From positions 62,001 to 126,000 of the forward strand of contig NZ_JAJISD010000004.1 of NCBI RefSeq assembly GCF_020880995.1: a stretch of DNA of 64,000 nucleotides. Reading direction: 5' to 3'. The DNA comes from Reyranella aquatilis (GTDB lineage Bacteria; Pseudomonadota; Alphaproteobacteria; Reyranellales; Reyranellaceae). A program made the position numbers and the translations under genes. Under the pieces are notes generated by a model that was not told where the DNA came from, did no database searches, and saw nothing but the letters and a program-made list of their open reading frames with translations. Of the stretch, positions 22,252-30,513 are shown piece after piece (position 1 is the stretch's first letter; each line of letters opens with the position of its first letter).

Positions 22252-23022
22252 TCACTCGTCGGAGAGCGACCTGATCAGGGCACGCTTGTATTGCGCCGTG
22301 TCCATTGGGTTGTCGGGTAGCCAGCTCATCGCCGAGAGCAGACGGCGATGGGCGCGCCAAGCAAGAGTTGGATCGGCGCGATCACCAAATCGGCGATACA
22401 CCTGGGCGGATACGATGCCGACGTAGGACGGCAACAGTGCATCAGCGAGAGCTTCAGCAGGATTACGATAGCAGGCTACGAGATTGGCGCCCAGATCCTT
22501 GAAGTTCGATCCGAACTCGATGAAGCCATCCGCACCGTAGCCAAACTGGAAGGAGCGACTGAAGCGATCCTGATTTCGGGATTGAATCCTTTCGATACTC
22601 TGAAACTGTGCTTCTTCCAACTTGAAGACCGGCAACACTTCCAGCTCCGAAAAGGCGCCATAGAACACATAGGCGTCCAGCGCATCGTTTATCGAGGTTG
22701 GGGTAAGCAACTTCGATTTCGCGTTGATGAACCGCACGTACTCTTCGAACTGTCGCTGCCATTCTTCGGAGCAATCGGTGTTCTGCTTCAAGTTCTCACC
22801 AGCCGCGAATGCCACCCGCAATGGAAATTGCCCCGGCGGCCACCGAAGACTCGCGAACTTGACCGCCTCTATCGCAATCTCGCGGGATATCCGTTCGAGT
22901 TCGTCCTCGGTTAGAGCGCTCTGCGACGCTGCCGGCCCTTGGACGCCTGTTGCCAGAGGAAGAACGACGACGCTTGCCGCGACCATCCGCGAAAGCAAAT
23001 TGCGCCGTCCAGGATCGCTCAA
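22252..23022 (-). CDS. Exported hypothetical protein, lower-GC codon use
   Basis: 256 residues with a signal sequence (NLLSRMVAASVVVLPLATG, preceded by GRR) and no recognised domain. The start overlaps the GST stop by four bases (ATGA), so it is in that operon. The codon use is visibly more AT-rich than neighbouring genes, suggesting recent acquisition or weak selection. The body is mixed alpha/beta with two cysteines (in TDCSEEW and LVACYRN) that might form a disulfide in the periplasm. Confidence 0.68.
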   Translation of the reverse strand: MSDPGRRNLLSRMVAASVVVLPLATGVQGPAASQSALTEDELERISREIAIEAVKFASLRWPPGQFPLRVAFAAGENLKQNTDCSEEWQRQFEEYVRFINAKSKLLTPTSINDALDAYVFYGAFSELEVLPVFKLEEAQFQSIERIQSRNQDRFSRSFQFGYGADGFIEFGSNFKDLGANLVACYRNPAEALADALLPSYVGIVSAQVYRRFGDRADPTLAWRAHRRLLSAMSWLPDNPMDTAQYKRALIRSLSDE

Positions 23023-23645
23023 GCGGTTTCCTCCGCAATCGCCTTCTTCACGCTCTTACGCTCATACATGCGGCGGCGGTGATCGACCACCCGCGGTATC
23101 CGCGCGAGGTCGACGCCGTCCTTCTCCAGCCACTGGGCGAGCGTGAAGAGATAGGGGTCGCAGATCGTGTACTGGTCGCCCATCACCCAAGGCCCCTTCA
23201 GCATGTCGCGCTCGATCAGTTCGAAGGCGCCGCCGACGGTCTCCGGCACCTTGCGCCGCATGGCGGCGATCGAATGGGCGTCGTCGGCATCGACCCAGCG
23301 ATGACCACGCATGCGATGGGCGTGCGCCACGTGCACGTGCGAACAAAGATAGGAATTGAACGACTGCACCTGCGCGAAGGCGAAGGGATCGTCGGTCGGC
23401 GCCAGGCGCGACGCCGGAAAACTCTGCGCGACGTAGACCAGCATCGCCGGCGTCTCGGTGAGAATGCCTTTGTCCGTCACCAGCGCCGGCACGCGCCCCT
23501 TCGGATTGATCTTCAGGAACTCCGGCGACTTCTGCTGTTCCTTTGCAAAGTCGATGCGCGCCGTCGAGTAGTCCGCGCCGGCTTCCTCGAGCACGATGTG
23601 GGTGGCGAGCGCACAGGAGCCCGCGGCGTAGTAGAGCTTGAGCAT
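23019..23645 (-). CDS. Glutathione S-transferase family protein
   Basis: 208-residue GST. The N-terminal thioredoxin-fold domain has LKLYYAAGSCALATHIVLEEAG (a beta-class-like SCALA motif with a cysteine at the active position), the cis-Pro segment NPKGRVPALVTDKG and LTETPAMLVYVA. The C-terminal helical domain follows from residue 90. It probably conjugates or reduces electrophiles with glutathione. It sits between a VOC protein (16 bases upstream) and an exported protein (4-base overlap). Confidence 0.92.
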   Translation of the reverse strand: MLKLYYAAGSCALATHIVLEEAGADYSTARIDFAKEQQKSPEFLKINPKGRVPALVTDKGILTETPAMLVYVAQSFPASRLAPTDDPFAFAQVQSFNSYLCSHVHVAHAHRMRGHRWVDADDAHSIAAMRRKVPETVGGAFELIERDMLKGPWVMGDQYTICDPYLFTLAQWLEKDGVDLARIPRVVDHRRRMYERKSVKKAIAEETA

Positions 23646-23661
23646 TGCGTTCCTCCGGCCG

Positions 23662-24057
23662 TCAGACTTCGGCGTAGATTTCGATCACGTTGCCTTCGGG
23701 GTCGCGGAAGAAGAGCGCGCGATGGCCCCAGGCCGGGATATCGCGCGGCGGGCCCATCAGGTCGATTCCCGCGGCCGCCAGCTCGGCCTGGATCTCGTCG
23801 ATCTCCGGCGGCGCGACCCGGAAGGCGAGCTGCACCGACGCCGATCCCGCCGGAGCGCCGGGCCCGTCCTGGAAGATGCCGTCGAGACTGCGCGGTCGCA
23901 GGCAGAGCAGGCCCGAGCCTACATGGAAGCTGATCCATCGCGGCGTCTCCCGCTCGATGCGAAACTTCATCATGTCGAGATAGAAGCGCTTCGCGCGTTC
24001 CATGTCCTCGCAGAGCAGCACCACGTAGTCGATATTGCGGATCGACGCCAATCCCAT
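23662..24057 (-). CDS. VOC (glyoxalase/bleomycin-resistance) family protein
   Basis: 131-residue vicinal-oxygen-chelate protein with paired beta-alpha-beta-beta-beta modules: YVVLLCEDMERAKRFYLDMM near the N-terminus and HRALFFRDPEGNVIEIYAEV at the C-terminus, where the terminal glutamate is a metal ligand in the family. It may act on a glutathione or hydroxy-acid adduct, given the GST next door. The start ATG at 24057 gives MGLASIRNIDYV; longer frames enter the flavocytochrome gene. Confidence 0.88.
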   Translation of the reverse strand: MGLASIRNIDYVVLLCEDMERAKRFYLDMMKFRIERETPRWISFHVGSGLLCLRPRSLDGIFQDGPGAPAGSASVQLAFRVAPPEIDEIQAELAAAGIDLMGPPRDIPAWGHRALFFRDPEGNVIEIYAEV

Positions 24058-24086
24058 CGCATCGTCTCCCGTTGCCGGATCCCGCC

Positions 24087-25460
24087 TTACCGAAAGGCGA
24101 AGCCTTCCGAAAAGATGCTCGACCAAGGCACACCGCTTTCGCGCAGCTGCCTGGAAAGCTCCTCGGCGAAGCTCGCCGAACCACAGATCATGAAGGCGGT
24201 CTTGTTCAGGTCGCCGATGCCATCCAGGAGGTCGCGCGCGGAGAGGCGGCCCGATTCGGCCGTGGCCCAAAGCCGGTAGGAGATCCGCTCGACGTCGCGC
24301 GCAACGTCTTCCAGCTCTCCGTGATAGGCCGCGTGCGCACGATCGTGCACGACGTAGGTCACCGCGATCGGACGCTGGTCGTTGTCGGTGCGCTCGAACT
24401 GCAGCATGCCGAGGAACGGCGCAATCCCTATGCCGGCGCCGATGCAGACGATTCGCTCGAAACCGACGGTCGCGAGCAGCGTGAAGCCGCCGTAGGGACC
24501 GTAGAGTTGCACCGGATGGCCGGGCTCGAGCCGACGCAGCCGGCTGGTGAAGCCGCCGACTTCGCGGATCGACAGGCGGGCCTCGCGCGTGACCGGCGTC
24601 GAGGACAGCGAGAAGGGATGCATCTCGCGCGACCAGCGGTTTCCCTCGGCGATGGTGAGGAAGACGAACTTGCCGGGCGCATACGACATGCGCTCGCTGG
24701 CGGGCAGCATCTCGAGATCGAAGCCGTGCGGTCCGCGCGGCACGACACGCGAGACGCGATAGACGAACTTCGGACCGACGCGGCGGAACATCACCACATG
24801 ATGGAAGTAGCTGCCGACGCCGACGAACGTCAGCACCGCCAGCCAGAGGCGCAGCGGCTCGAAGGCCGCGGCCGATCCCTGGATCAGCGAAACTCCCATC
24901 GCAACGGCGAACAGCACGCCGTTCAGGACGTGCAACGCACGCCACCATTCATAGGAAAGGCGCGCCGCATAGGCGGCGAGGCCGAGGGCGAAGAAGCCGT
25001 AGGTCGCCAGGATCGCCACCGTGAACAGAAGCGGCGATCCCTCCCGAAAGGGCTGGAAGATCGCCGCCACCGGCTGCTGTTCGGCGATGAAAAGTGGAAC
25101 GAGGAACGCGAGGTGCAGGACGAGCAGGCCGAGCGCCAGCGGCCCGGTCACGCGGTGCAGCTTGATGGCCCGGTCGAGCCCGCCGAACATCACCTCGATC
25201 GCCGGATGGCGCGACCCCGCAAAGATCGTGAACGCCATGAGCGTGACCGACCAGAGCGCCGTGAGCTGGACCGGCGCGCGCCACGGCCACAACGGACCTT
25301 CGCCGGTCATCTCCATCTTGGCGCCGATCCACAAGGCGGTCGTGATGAGCAGTACGGCGCCGATGAGGTGAAGACCCGGATAGTGCAGAACGAGGCGCTC
25401 GGTGAAATCCCGTGCCGGTACCGGCATTCCCTTCTCGGCAGGCGAATGCGCAGCGGTCAT
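24087..25460 (-). CDS. Ferric-reductase-like transmembrane flavocytochrome (NOX/FRE type)
   Basis: 457 residues: about six transmembrane helices, then a cytoplasmic FAD/NAD(P)H reductase. H102 and H116 (x13 spacing) are plausible heme ligands in one helix; the partner helix has H177 but no histidine at the expected second position. The flavin site is HPFSLSSTP, the nucleotide site GAGIGIAPFLGML, and the C-terminus has MICGSASFAEEL. It would pass electrons from NAD(P)H across the membrane to iron, oxygen or a quinone. The start ATG at 25460 overlaps the stop of a 10-codon leader reading frame. Confidence 0.86.
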   Translation of the reverse strand: MTAAHSPAEKGMPVPARDFTERLVLHYPGLHLIGAVLLITTALWIGAKMEMTGEGPLWPWRAPVQLTALWSVTLMAFTIFAGSRHPAIEVMFGGLDRAIKLHRVTGPLALGLLVLHLAFLVPLFIAEQQPVAAIFQPFREGSPLLFTVAILATYGFFALGLAAYAARLSYEWWRALHVLNGVLFAVAMGVSLIQGSAAAFEPLRLWLAVLTFVGVGSYFHHVVMFRRVGPKFVYRVSRVVPRGPHGFDLEMLPASERMSYAPGKFVFLTIAEGNRWSREMHPFSLSSTPVTREARLSIREVGGFTSRLRRLEPGHPVQLYGPYGGFTLLATVGFERIVCIGAGIGIAPFLGMLQFERTDNDQRPIAVTYVVHDRAHAAYHGELEDVARDVERISYRLWATAESGRLSARDLLDGIGDLNKTAFMICGSASFAEELSRQLRESGVPWSSIFSEGFAFR

Positions 25461-25489
25461 TGGCAATTGACTCGTGCCGGGACGGCCAT
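25457..25489 (-). CDS. Possible 10-codon leader peptide before the flavocytochrome gene
   Basis: An ATG at 25489 has an ideal GGAGG site (25499-25495, five bases away) and encodes MAVPARVNCQ before a TGA that overlaps the ATG of the flavocytochrome gene (ATGA). The main gene itself has no good ribosome binding site, so translation may depend on coupling from this leader. Small enough to be chance; confidence is modest. Confidence 0.4.
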   Translation of the reverse strand: MAVPARVNCQ

Positions 25490-25538
25490 GGTTGCCTCCA
25501 AGTCGATGCGGGGGCGTATCGGTCGCGGTCCCATCACC

Positions 25539-26147
25539 TCAGACCAGCCGGGTCACGGGGGCGAAGCTGCGCCGGTGATGCGGCGTGGGGCCCAGCAGCG
25601 ACAGCGCCTCGAGATGCTCCTGACTGCCGTAGCCGCGATTGGTTTCCCAGCCATAGCCCGGATAGGTGCGGGCGAGCGCGTGCATGTAGCGGTCGCGGGT
25701 CACCTTGGCGAAGATCGACGCGGCGGCGATCGAATAGGAATGGGCGTCGCCGCCGACGATGGTCTCGGCACGGCAGCCCAGTTGCGGCGGCACGCGGTTG
25801 CCGTCGATCAGGACGACCTCCGGCTGCTCGGCCAGCGCCTGCACGGCCCGGCGCATGGCGAGATAGGTCGCCTGCAGGATGTTGATGCGGTCGATTTCCT
25901 CGACGCTCGCCTCGGCCACGGCATACTGCACCACGCCGGACGCGATCATGGCCTCGTAGGCCTCCTCGCGCTGCTCCAGCGTCAGCTTCTTGGAATCGTC
26001 GATCATGCGCAGCAGCTTGCGCGCCGCCCGCGCGCGATCGATCACCGCGACGGCGGCGACCACCGGTCCGGCCAGCGGTCCGCGCCCGACTTCATCGACC
26101 CCGGCCACACGGCCCTCGCAGCGCAATTCGTATCGAAAGCTCGGCAT
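25539..26147 (-). CDS. rnhB: Ribonuclease HII
   Basis: Removes ribonucleotides misincorporated into DNA and RNA primers; 202 residues. The catalytic acidic cluster is seen in AGVDEVGRGPLAGPV (Asp-Glu), EVVLIDGNRVP (Asp) and the later AHSYSIAAASIFAKVTRD region. Length and motifs are normal. It is transcribed away from the nucleotidyltransferase gene at 26178. Confidence 0.96.
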   Translation of the reverse strand: MPSFRYELRCEGRVAGVDEVGRGPLAGPVVAAVAVIDRARAARKLLRMIDDSKKLTLEQREEAYEAMIASGVVQYAVAEASVEEIDRINILQATYLAMRRAVQALAEQPEVVLIDGNRVPPQLGCRAETIVGGDAHSYSIAAASIFAKVTRDRYMHALARTYPGYGWETNRGYGSQEHLEALSLLGPTPHHRRSFAPVTRLV

Positions 26148-26177
26148 ATCCCCTGCGGCCGCGTCTAGACTGCGGCC

Positions 26178-26729
26178 ATGTCCCCCAGTTCAGCAATCGC
26201 CGACATCATCGCGCAAGACCCCGTAGCTGTGAAACAGTTACGTGCGGTCCGCGAACTCGGCCTGCCGGACTGGTGCATTGCCGCAGGATTCGTGCGCAAC
26301 CGCGTGTGGGACCATCTGCACGGCATCTTCCCGCCGCGGGCGCCTGTGGATATCGACGTCCTCTACTTCGACGCAGGCGACGTTTCGCCGGAACGCGAGG
26401 CTGCGTTCGAGCGACGCCTCGACGGGCTGCTGCCCGGCTTGCCTTGGCAGGTGCGCAACCAGGCCCGGATGCATGTCTGGAAGAACGTGCCGCCGCATCG
26501 CGACACGGCGGACTCGATGACCTACTGGCTGGAGACGGTGACCGGTATCGGCGTGCGCCTGGAGGCCGACGACACGCTCACCGTCGTCGCACCGCTCGGC
26601 ACCGACGATCTCCTGAACCTCCGCTGCCGCCCGACCGCGTACGGGCGCACACGGCGCCACGAATACGACGCCCGGGTCGAAGCCAAGCGCTGGCGCGAAC
26701 TGTGGCCCCGGGTGAATTTCATCGACTAG
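26178..26729 (+). CDS. Nucleotidyltransferase family protein (DUF925-like)
   Basis: 183 residues. WCIAAGFVRNRVWDHLHG and PVDIDVLYFD give the G-phi-R and D-x-D pattern of the nucleotidyltransferase superfamily, and LLNLRCRPTAYGR is typical of the DUF925 branch. The target is not known. It starts 30 bases from divergent rnhB and is 12 bases upstream of the AEC transporter gene. Confidence 0.82.
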   Translation: MSPSSAIADIIAQDPVAVKQLRAVRELGLPDWCIAAGFVRNRVWDHLHGIFPPRAPVDIDVLYFDAGDVSPEREAAFERRLDGLLPGLPWQVRNQARMHVWKNVPPHRDTADSMTYWLETVTGIGVRLEADDTLTVVAPLGTDDLLNLRCRPTAYGRTRRHEYDARVEAKRWRELWPRVNFID

Positions 26730-26741
26730 ACTTGGCGAACG

Positions 26742-27659
26742 ATGATCGCCGCTTTCCTGCCCCTCGCCGCCATTGCCCTTCTGGGCGCCCTGCTCCGCCA
26801 CTTCATTCCCGGCATGGAGCAGACGCGCCAGTCGATGAACAAGCTGGTGCTCTACGTCTTCCTGCCCGCCCTCGTGTTCCGGACGGTGATGGACGGCACG
26901 ATCAGCCGGCTGTTCCTCGAGATCCCCGCGCTGGCCGCGACGGGCACGCTGGCCTGCCTCGCGGTGGGCTTCCTGGTCTTCCACTTCCTGCCGATCCCCG
27001 GGCCGACCAAGGGGGCGATGATGCTGGGCGCCGCCTTCGGCAACGTCACCTATCTCGGACTGCCGGTGCTGCTCGGCATCTTTCCCGGCCAGGCCGACCA
27101 GGTCTCCGAGGTTTCGGTCCTGTTCGAGGTCACCAAGTCGTCGCTCAACCTCACGCTGGGCGCGATGATCGCCATCGCCTATGGCAGCCAGGAGCCCATC
27201 ACCTTCCGGCGCACGGCGTACGAGGCGCTGAAACTGCCGCCGCTGTGGGCGCTGCTGGTCGCGATCCTGTGGAAACTCTCGGGCATCCCCTGCCCCGCCA
27301 TGGTCATGGACACCGCCTCGATCCTCGCCGTGGCGGTGAGCGGCATCATGATGCTGTCGCTCGGCATGGCGCTGCGCTTCTCGGCGACGAAGCTCATGGC
27401 GCTGGCGATCCCGGTGTCGGCGATCAAGCTCGCCTTCGCACCGTTCGTCGTCTCCCTCGCCGTGGGACCGTTCGGCGTGAGCGGCGTCTACAGCAACGCC
27501 GCCATCCTCGAAGCCGCGATGCCCAGCCAGCTCCTGTCCTTCATCATCGCCGGCAAATTCAAGCTCGACGAGGAGACGCTGGCCTTCGTCATCATGGTCG
27601 ACACGATCCTCGCCTTCGTCACCCTGCCGCTGGTCCGGACGCTGCTGCTCGCGACCTGA
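26742..27659 (+). CDS. AEC (auxin efflux carrier) family transporter
   Basis: 305 residues with about ten hydrophobic helices and the AEC-type inverted-repeat pattern (FIPGMEQTRQSMNKLVLYVFLP in the first half; IMMLSLGMALRF, AAMPSQLLSFIIA in the second). Members export or import small carboxylates such as malate or malonate; the substrate here is unknown. It is closely linked to the nucleotidyltransferase gene and convergent with the GST gene at 27675. Confidence 0.88.
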   Translation: MIAAFLPLAAIALLGALLRHFIPGMEQTRQSMNKLVLYVFLPALVFRTVMDGTISRLFLEIPALAATGTLACLAVGFLVFHFLPIPGPTKGAMMLGAAFGNVTYLGLPVLLGIFPGQADQVSEVSVLFEVTKSSLNLTLGAMIAIAYGSQEPITFRRTAYEALKLPPLWALLVAILWKLSGIPCPAMVMDTASILAVAVSGIMMLSLGMALRFSATKLMALAIPVSAIKLAFAPFVVSLAVGPFGVSGVYSNAAILEAAMPSQLLSFIIAGKFKLDEETLAFVIMVDTILAFVTLPLVRTLLLAT

Positions 27660-27674
27660 TCGGCCCACACGCCC

Positions 27675-28307
27675 TCAACCCGGCTGGGTCGGCGCGGCCA
27701 TGAGCTTCGCCGCCTGTTCCTGTGCGCGCCGGGCCGCCGGGCGTCCGACATGGCGCTGGGCATAGGCCTCGAACACTGGCCGCTTCTCGATGCCGCCGAA
27801 CATCATGCCCCAGTGCAGGAACGACGCCATGTAGAGATCGGCCGCGGTGAAATGGTCGGCGGCGATGGTCTGCCGGCCCGCAACCAGTTGGGCCACGGTC
27901 TCCATTGTGCGCTCGAAGGAGCCGTAGCCGAGTTGCACCTGCAGTCGGGGCGTATCGGGCGTCCAGCCGGCCGCCTTGTTGCCCAGCGCCGGCTCGCAGC
28001 AGCCGGCGACGAAAAACAGCCAGCGATAGTAGGCGCCGCGCCCGGAGGGCGGCGGCGCGAGCTTCGCTTCGGGAAAGAGGTCGGCCAGGTAGCACAGGAT
28101 GGCACCGGTTTCCGTGACGACCGTGTCGCCATGGCGGATCGCCGGCACCTTGCCCATCGGATTGATGGCGAGATACTCGGGCGACTGCATGTCGGGCCCG
28201 AACTGCTTCACCTCGATCCGGTAGGGACAGCCGATCTCCTCCAGCATCCAGTGGATCATCGCGCCGCGAGACTGCGGGTTGGTGAACAGGATCAGGTCGT
28301 CGGCCAT
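27675..28307 (-). CDS. Glutathione S-transferase family protein
   Basis: 210 residues. LILFTNPQSRGAMIHWMLEEIG gives an SRG-type active-site region, followed by the cis-Pro segment NPMGKVPAIRHGDTVVTETGAI. This differs from the SCALA-type GST at 23019, so the two are distant paralogues. The start at 28307 has GGAGTGAAG upstream. It lies 12 bases after the radical SAM gene and may share its transcript, which would place it under the same SOS-type promoter. Confidence 0.9.
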   Translation of the reverse strand: MADDLILFTNPQSRGAMIHWMLEEIGCPYRIEVKQFGPDMQSPEYLAINPMGKVPAIRHGDTVVTETGAILCYLADLFPEAKLAPPPSGRGAYYRWLFFVAGCCEPALGNKAAGWTPDTPRLQVQLGYGSFERTMETVAQLVAGRQTIAADHFTAADLYMASFLHWGMMFGGIEKRPVFEAYAQRHVGRPAARRAQEQAAKLMAAPTQPG

Positions 28308-28319
28308 GACTTCACTCCT

Positions 28320-29453
28320 CTACAACAATCTCATCTGCCGCCCGTCGCGCCTGGCATCGACCAGGGCGGTGCGGGCGGCGGCGGGAACGGCGAAGCGCTG
28401 CGTGTCGAGGCGATAGCGCACACGGTTGAGATCGAGGCGTTTGACCGACGCCGCGAAACGCTGGCTCAGAAGCTGCGCGATCGGCCCCTCGCCCTTCATG
28501 CGCGTGCCGAACTCCGCCTTGTAGAGCGCGCCGCCGCGCATCTGGCGCACCAGCGAAAGCACACGCTCGGCGCGGTCGGGCCGATTGGCGCGCAGCCATT
28601 CCTCGAACAGGTCCTTGATCTCGAGCGGCAGGCGCAGCGCCGTGTAGCCCGCGCGCGTGGCGCCGGCCGCCGCCGCGGCATCCAGGATCGCTTCCATCTC
28701 GTGATCGTTGAGGCCCGGGATCATGGGCGCCGTCATCACCCCGACGGGAATGCCGGCCGCCGCGAGTTCGCGGATGGCGGCAATCCTGCGATGCGGCGCC
28801 GAGGCGCGCGGCTCCATCGTGCGCGCGAGGTCGCGGTCGAGCGTCGTCACCGACAGGAACACTTCGGCGAGGTTGCGCTTGGCCATGTCGCCCAGGATGT
28901 CGATGTCGCGGGTGATCAGGTGGTTCTTGGTGACGATACCGACGGGATTGTTGAAGTCGCTGAGCACGCGCAGGATCTGGCGTGTGATCTTGAGGTCGCG
29001 CTCGACCGGCTGATAGGGATCGGTGTTGGTGCCCATCGCCACCACGTCGCAGCGATACTTGGGCGACGCCAACTCGGCCGTGAGCAGGGCTGCGGCCTCG
29101 GGCTTGAACAGGATCCTGGTCTCGAAATCGAGGCCCGGCGACAGGCCGAGATAGGCATGGGTCGGGCGCGCGAAGCAGTAGATGCAGCCATGCTCGCAGC
29201 CGCGATAGGGATTGATCGACCGGTCGAACGGAACGTCGGGCGAGGCGTTGCGCGCGATGATGGTGCGCGTCGCATCCTTCGTCAGTGTCGTGCGCAGCGG
29301 CGGCAGCTCGTCCTCGATGTCCCAGCCGTCGTTGGTGCGGATGCGCTTCTCGTCGTCGTAGCGGCTGGTCGCGTTGCTGAGCGCCCCGCGCCCGTTGTGC
29401 TGCGGCTCGGCGATCTGGTCGTCCGGATAGAGCGGCGGGCTGGGCTCTTTCAT
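28320..29453 (-). CDS. PA0069-family radical SAM protein (SplB-related)
   Basis: 377 residues. The 4Fe-4S cluster that cleaves SAM is bound by C86, C90 and C93 in NPYRGCEHGCIYCFARPTH. TNTDPYQPVERDLKITR and VSVTTLDRDLARTMEPRAS follow the family pattern. The family is related to spore photoproduct lyase but its reaction is not established. The promoter just upstream contains a perfect alphaproteobacterial SOS box between its -35 and -10 elements, pointing to a DNA-damage role. The start has no ribosome binding site, so the mRNA may be leaderless. Confidence 0.88.
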   Translation of the reverse strand: MKEPSPPLYPDDQIAEPQHNGRGALSNATSRYDDEKRIRTNDGWDIEDELPPLRTTLTKDATRTIIARNASPDVPFDRSINPYRGCEHGCIYCFARPTHAYLGLSPGLDFETRILFKPEAAALLTAELASPKYRCDVVAMGTNTDPYQPVERDLKITRQILRVLSDFNNPVGIVTKNHLITRDIDILGDMAKRNLAEVFLSVTTLDRDLARTMEPRASAPHRRIAAIRELAAAGIPVGVMTAPMIPGLNDHEMEAILDAAAAAGATRAGYTALRLPLEIKDLFEEWLRANRPDRAERVLSLVRQMRGGALYKAEFGTRMKGEGPIAQLLSQRFAASVKRLDLNRVRYRLDTQRFAVPAAARTALVDARRDGRQMRLL

Positions 29454-29460
29454 GGCGCGA

Positions 29461-29488
29461 CTCTTAGAACAAATCGAGAACGAGTCAA
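29461..29488 (-). promoter_or_regulatory. Promoter with perfect GTTC-N7-GTTC SOS (LexA) box
   Basis: Minus strand: TTGACT (29488-29483), a 16-base spacer holding GTTC-TCGATTT-GTTC (29481-29467), then TAAGAG (29466-29461). The direct repeat GTTCN7GTTC is the known LexA box of many alphaproteobacteria. Only seven bases separate the -10 element from the ATG of the radical SAM gene, so the transcript should be nearly leaderless. Confidence 0.6.
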
Positions 29489-29544
29489 GCCACTGCCGCT
29501 AGCGGTTCATTGTCTCCCCGCTATGCCATCCGTAGAGAGAGGCC

Positions 29545-30012
29545 ATGCATGCCATTGAGTTACGCCCCGCCCGTCCCGAGGACCACGACTTCCTGATCAG
29601 CCTCTCGCCCCGCCTGTCCGGCGTGCCGGGTCCCGCCTGGCACGACTTGGCGGCCATGGAAGGGTTCCAGGACCGGTACATGGCCTCGACCTTCGCCAAC
29701 GTCGATCCAGCGGCCCGGACGCTCGTCGCCTGGTCGGCCGACGGTAAGCGACTGGGCTACATTCACGTGCGCCCGTTCAAGGACGGCGTGACCGACGAGC
29801 CCTGCGGCTACGTCTCGCTGCTGGCGCTCGTCGAGGAAGCCGAAGGCCGTGGTATCGCCCGCCTGATGATGCAGGAGGCCGAAGCCTGGGCACGCGCCCA
29901 GGGTTACCGCTTCCTCTGCCTCGACGTCTTCGCCGACAACCGCCACGCCGTGGAGTTCTACGAGCGGCGCGGCTTCCAGACCGAGACTCTGCGCATGGTG
30001 AAGCCGCTATAG
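29545..30012 (+). CDS. GNAT family N-acetyltransferase
   Basis: 155 residues, full GNAT fold. The acetyl-CoA loop is EEAEGRGIARLMMQEAE, and the C-terminal DNRHAVEFYERRGFQ is the usual beta6-beta7 signature. GAGAGAGG precedes the ATG. The substrate is unknown. A shorter, degenerate paralogue follows at 30103, and the 3' ends of the two genes are nearly identical for about 20 bases. Confidence 0.88.
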   Translation: MHAIELRPARPEDHDFLISLSPRLSGVPGPAWHDLAAMEGFQDRYMASTFANVDPAARTLVAWSADGKRLGYIHVRPFKDGVTDEPCGYVSLLALVEEAEGRGIARLMMQEAEAWARAQGYRFLCLDVFADNRHAVEFYERRGFQTETLRMVKPL

Positions 30013-30021
30013 CCACTCGGC
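30009..30021. repeat. Direct repeat, copy 1 (13 bp) flanking the second GNAT gene
   Basis: The 13-mer ATAGCCACTCGGC at the stop codon of the first GNAT gene recurs exactly at 30510-30522 at the stop of the second one. Outside the repeat, six of the eight bases before it also match. It marks the boundary of a duplicated or inserted block. Confidence 0.6.
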
Positions 30022-30102
30022 AAATTTATACCATCGGTTGTATCACTAGTATTTAATACACTCTAATATGAGGGCTTAGCCTATCCATTTGAGAGACAGC
30101 AG

Positions 30103-30513
30103 ATGGCAGATATTGAGGTCAGGACTGCGAGTCACGATGACATCGATTTCATCACCAGGCTCTCGCCGCCGGGCGATGAGCGGCTCGCCTCGCAAGCCCG
30201 TCTCACCGTTGAACGGGCCTCGACGGCCGGAAATTCGGCGATCCTCATAGCCGTCAACGGAGATGGACGGCGCCGGGGCTACGCACATCTATACCCGGAG
30301 ACAGACGACTCAGGAGAAGAGCCTCGTCATTATGTTGTTCAAATTGCCATGGCATATCAGGCAGAGCGCTCCGTCTCGAGCGTTCTCCTCGAGGAGGCGA
30401 GCGCTTGGCTGAATAAGCACCGCCATCGGTTGGCGACCATCGAAGTCCTAACCGAGGACGAAAGTGGCGCTGTGATCGAAGCCGGAACCATCAACCCTCC
30501 GAGGCCGTCATAG
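30103..30513 (+). CDS. Degenerate GNAT-like paralogue
   Basis: 136 residues, similar to the preceding GNAT at the N-terminus (IEVRTASHDDIDFITRLSP versus IELRPARPEDHDFLISLSP), but the acetyl-CoA loop has decayed to YQAERSVSSVLLEEA with no glycines, and the C-terminal YERRGF block is missing. It is probably not an active acetyltransferase. The gene and its 90-base upstream region are clearly more AT-rich than the neighbours. Its stop overlaps the convergent kinase gene by 6 bases. Confidence 0.6.
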   Translation: MADIEVRTASHDDIDFITRLSPPGDERLASQARLTVERASTAGNSAILIAVNGDGRRRGYAHLYPETDDSGEEPRHYVVQIAMAYQAERSVSSVLLEEASAWLNKHRHRLATIEVLTEDESGAVIEAGTINPPRPS

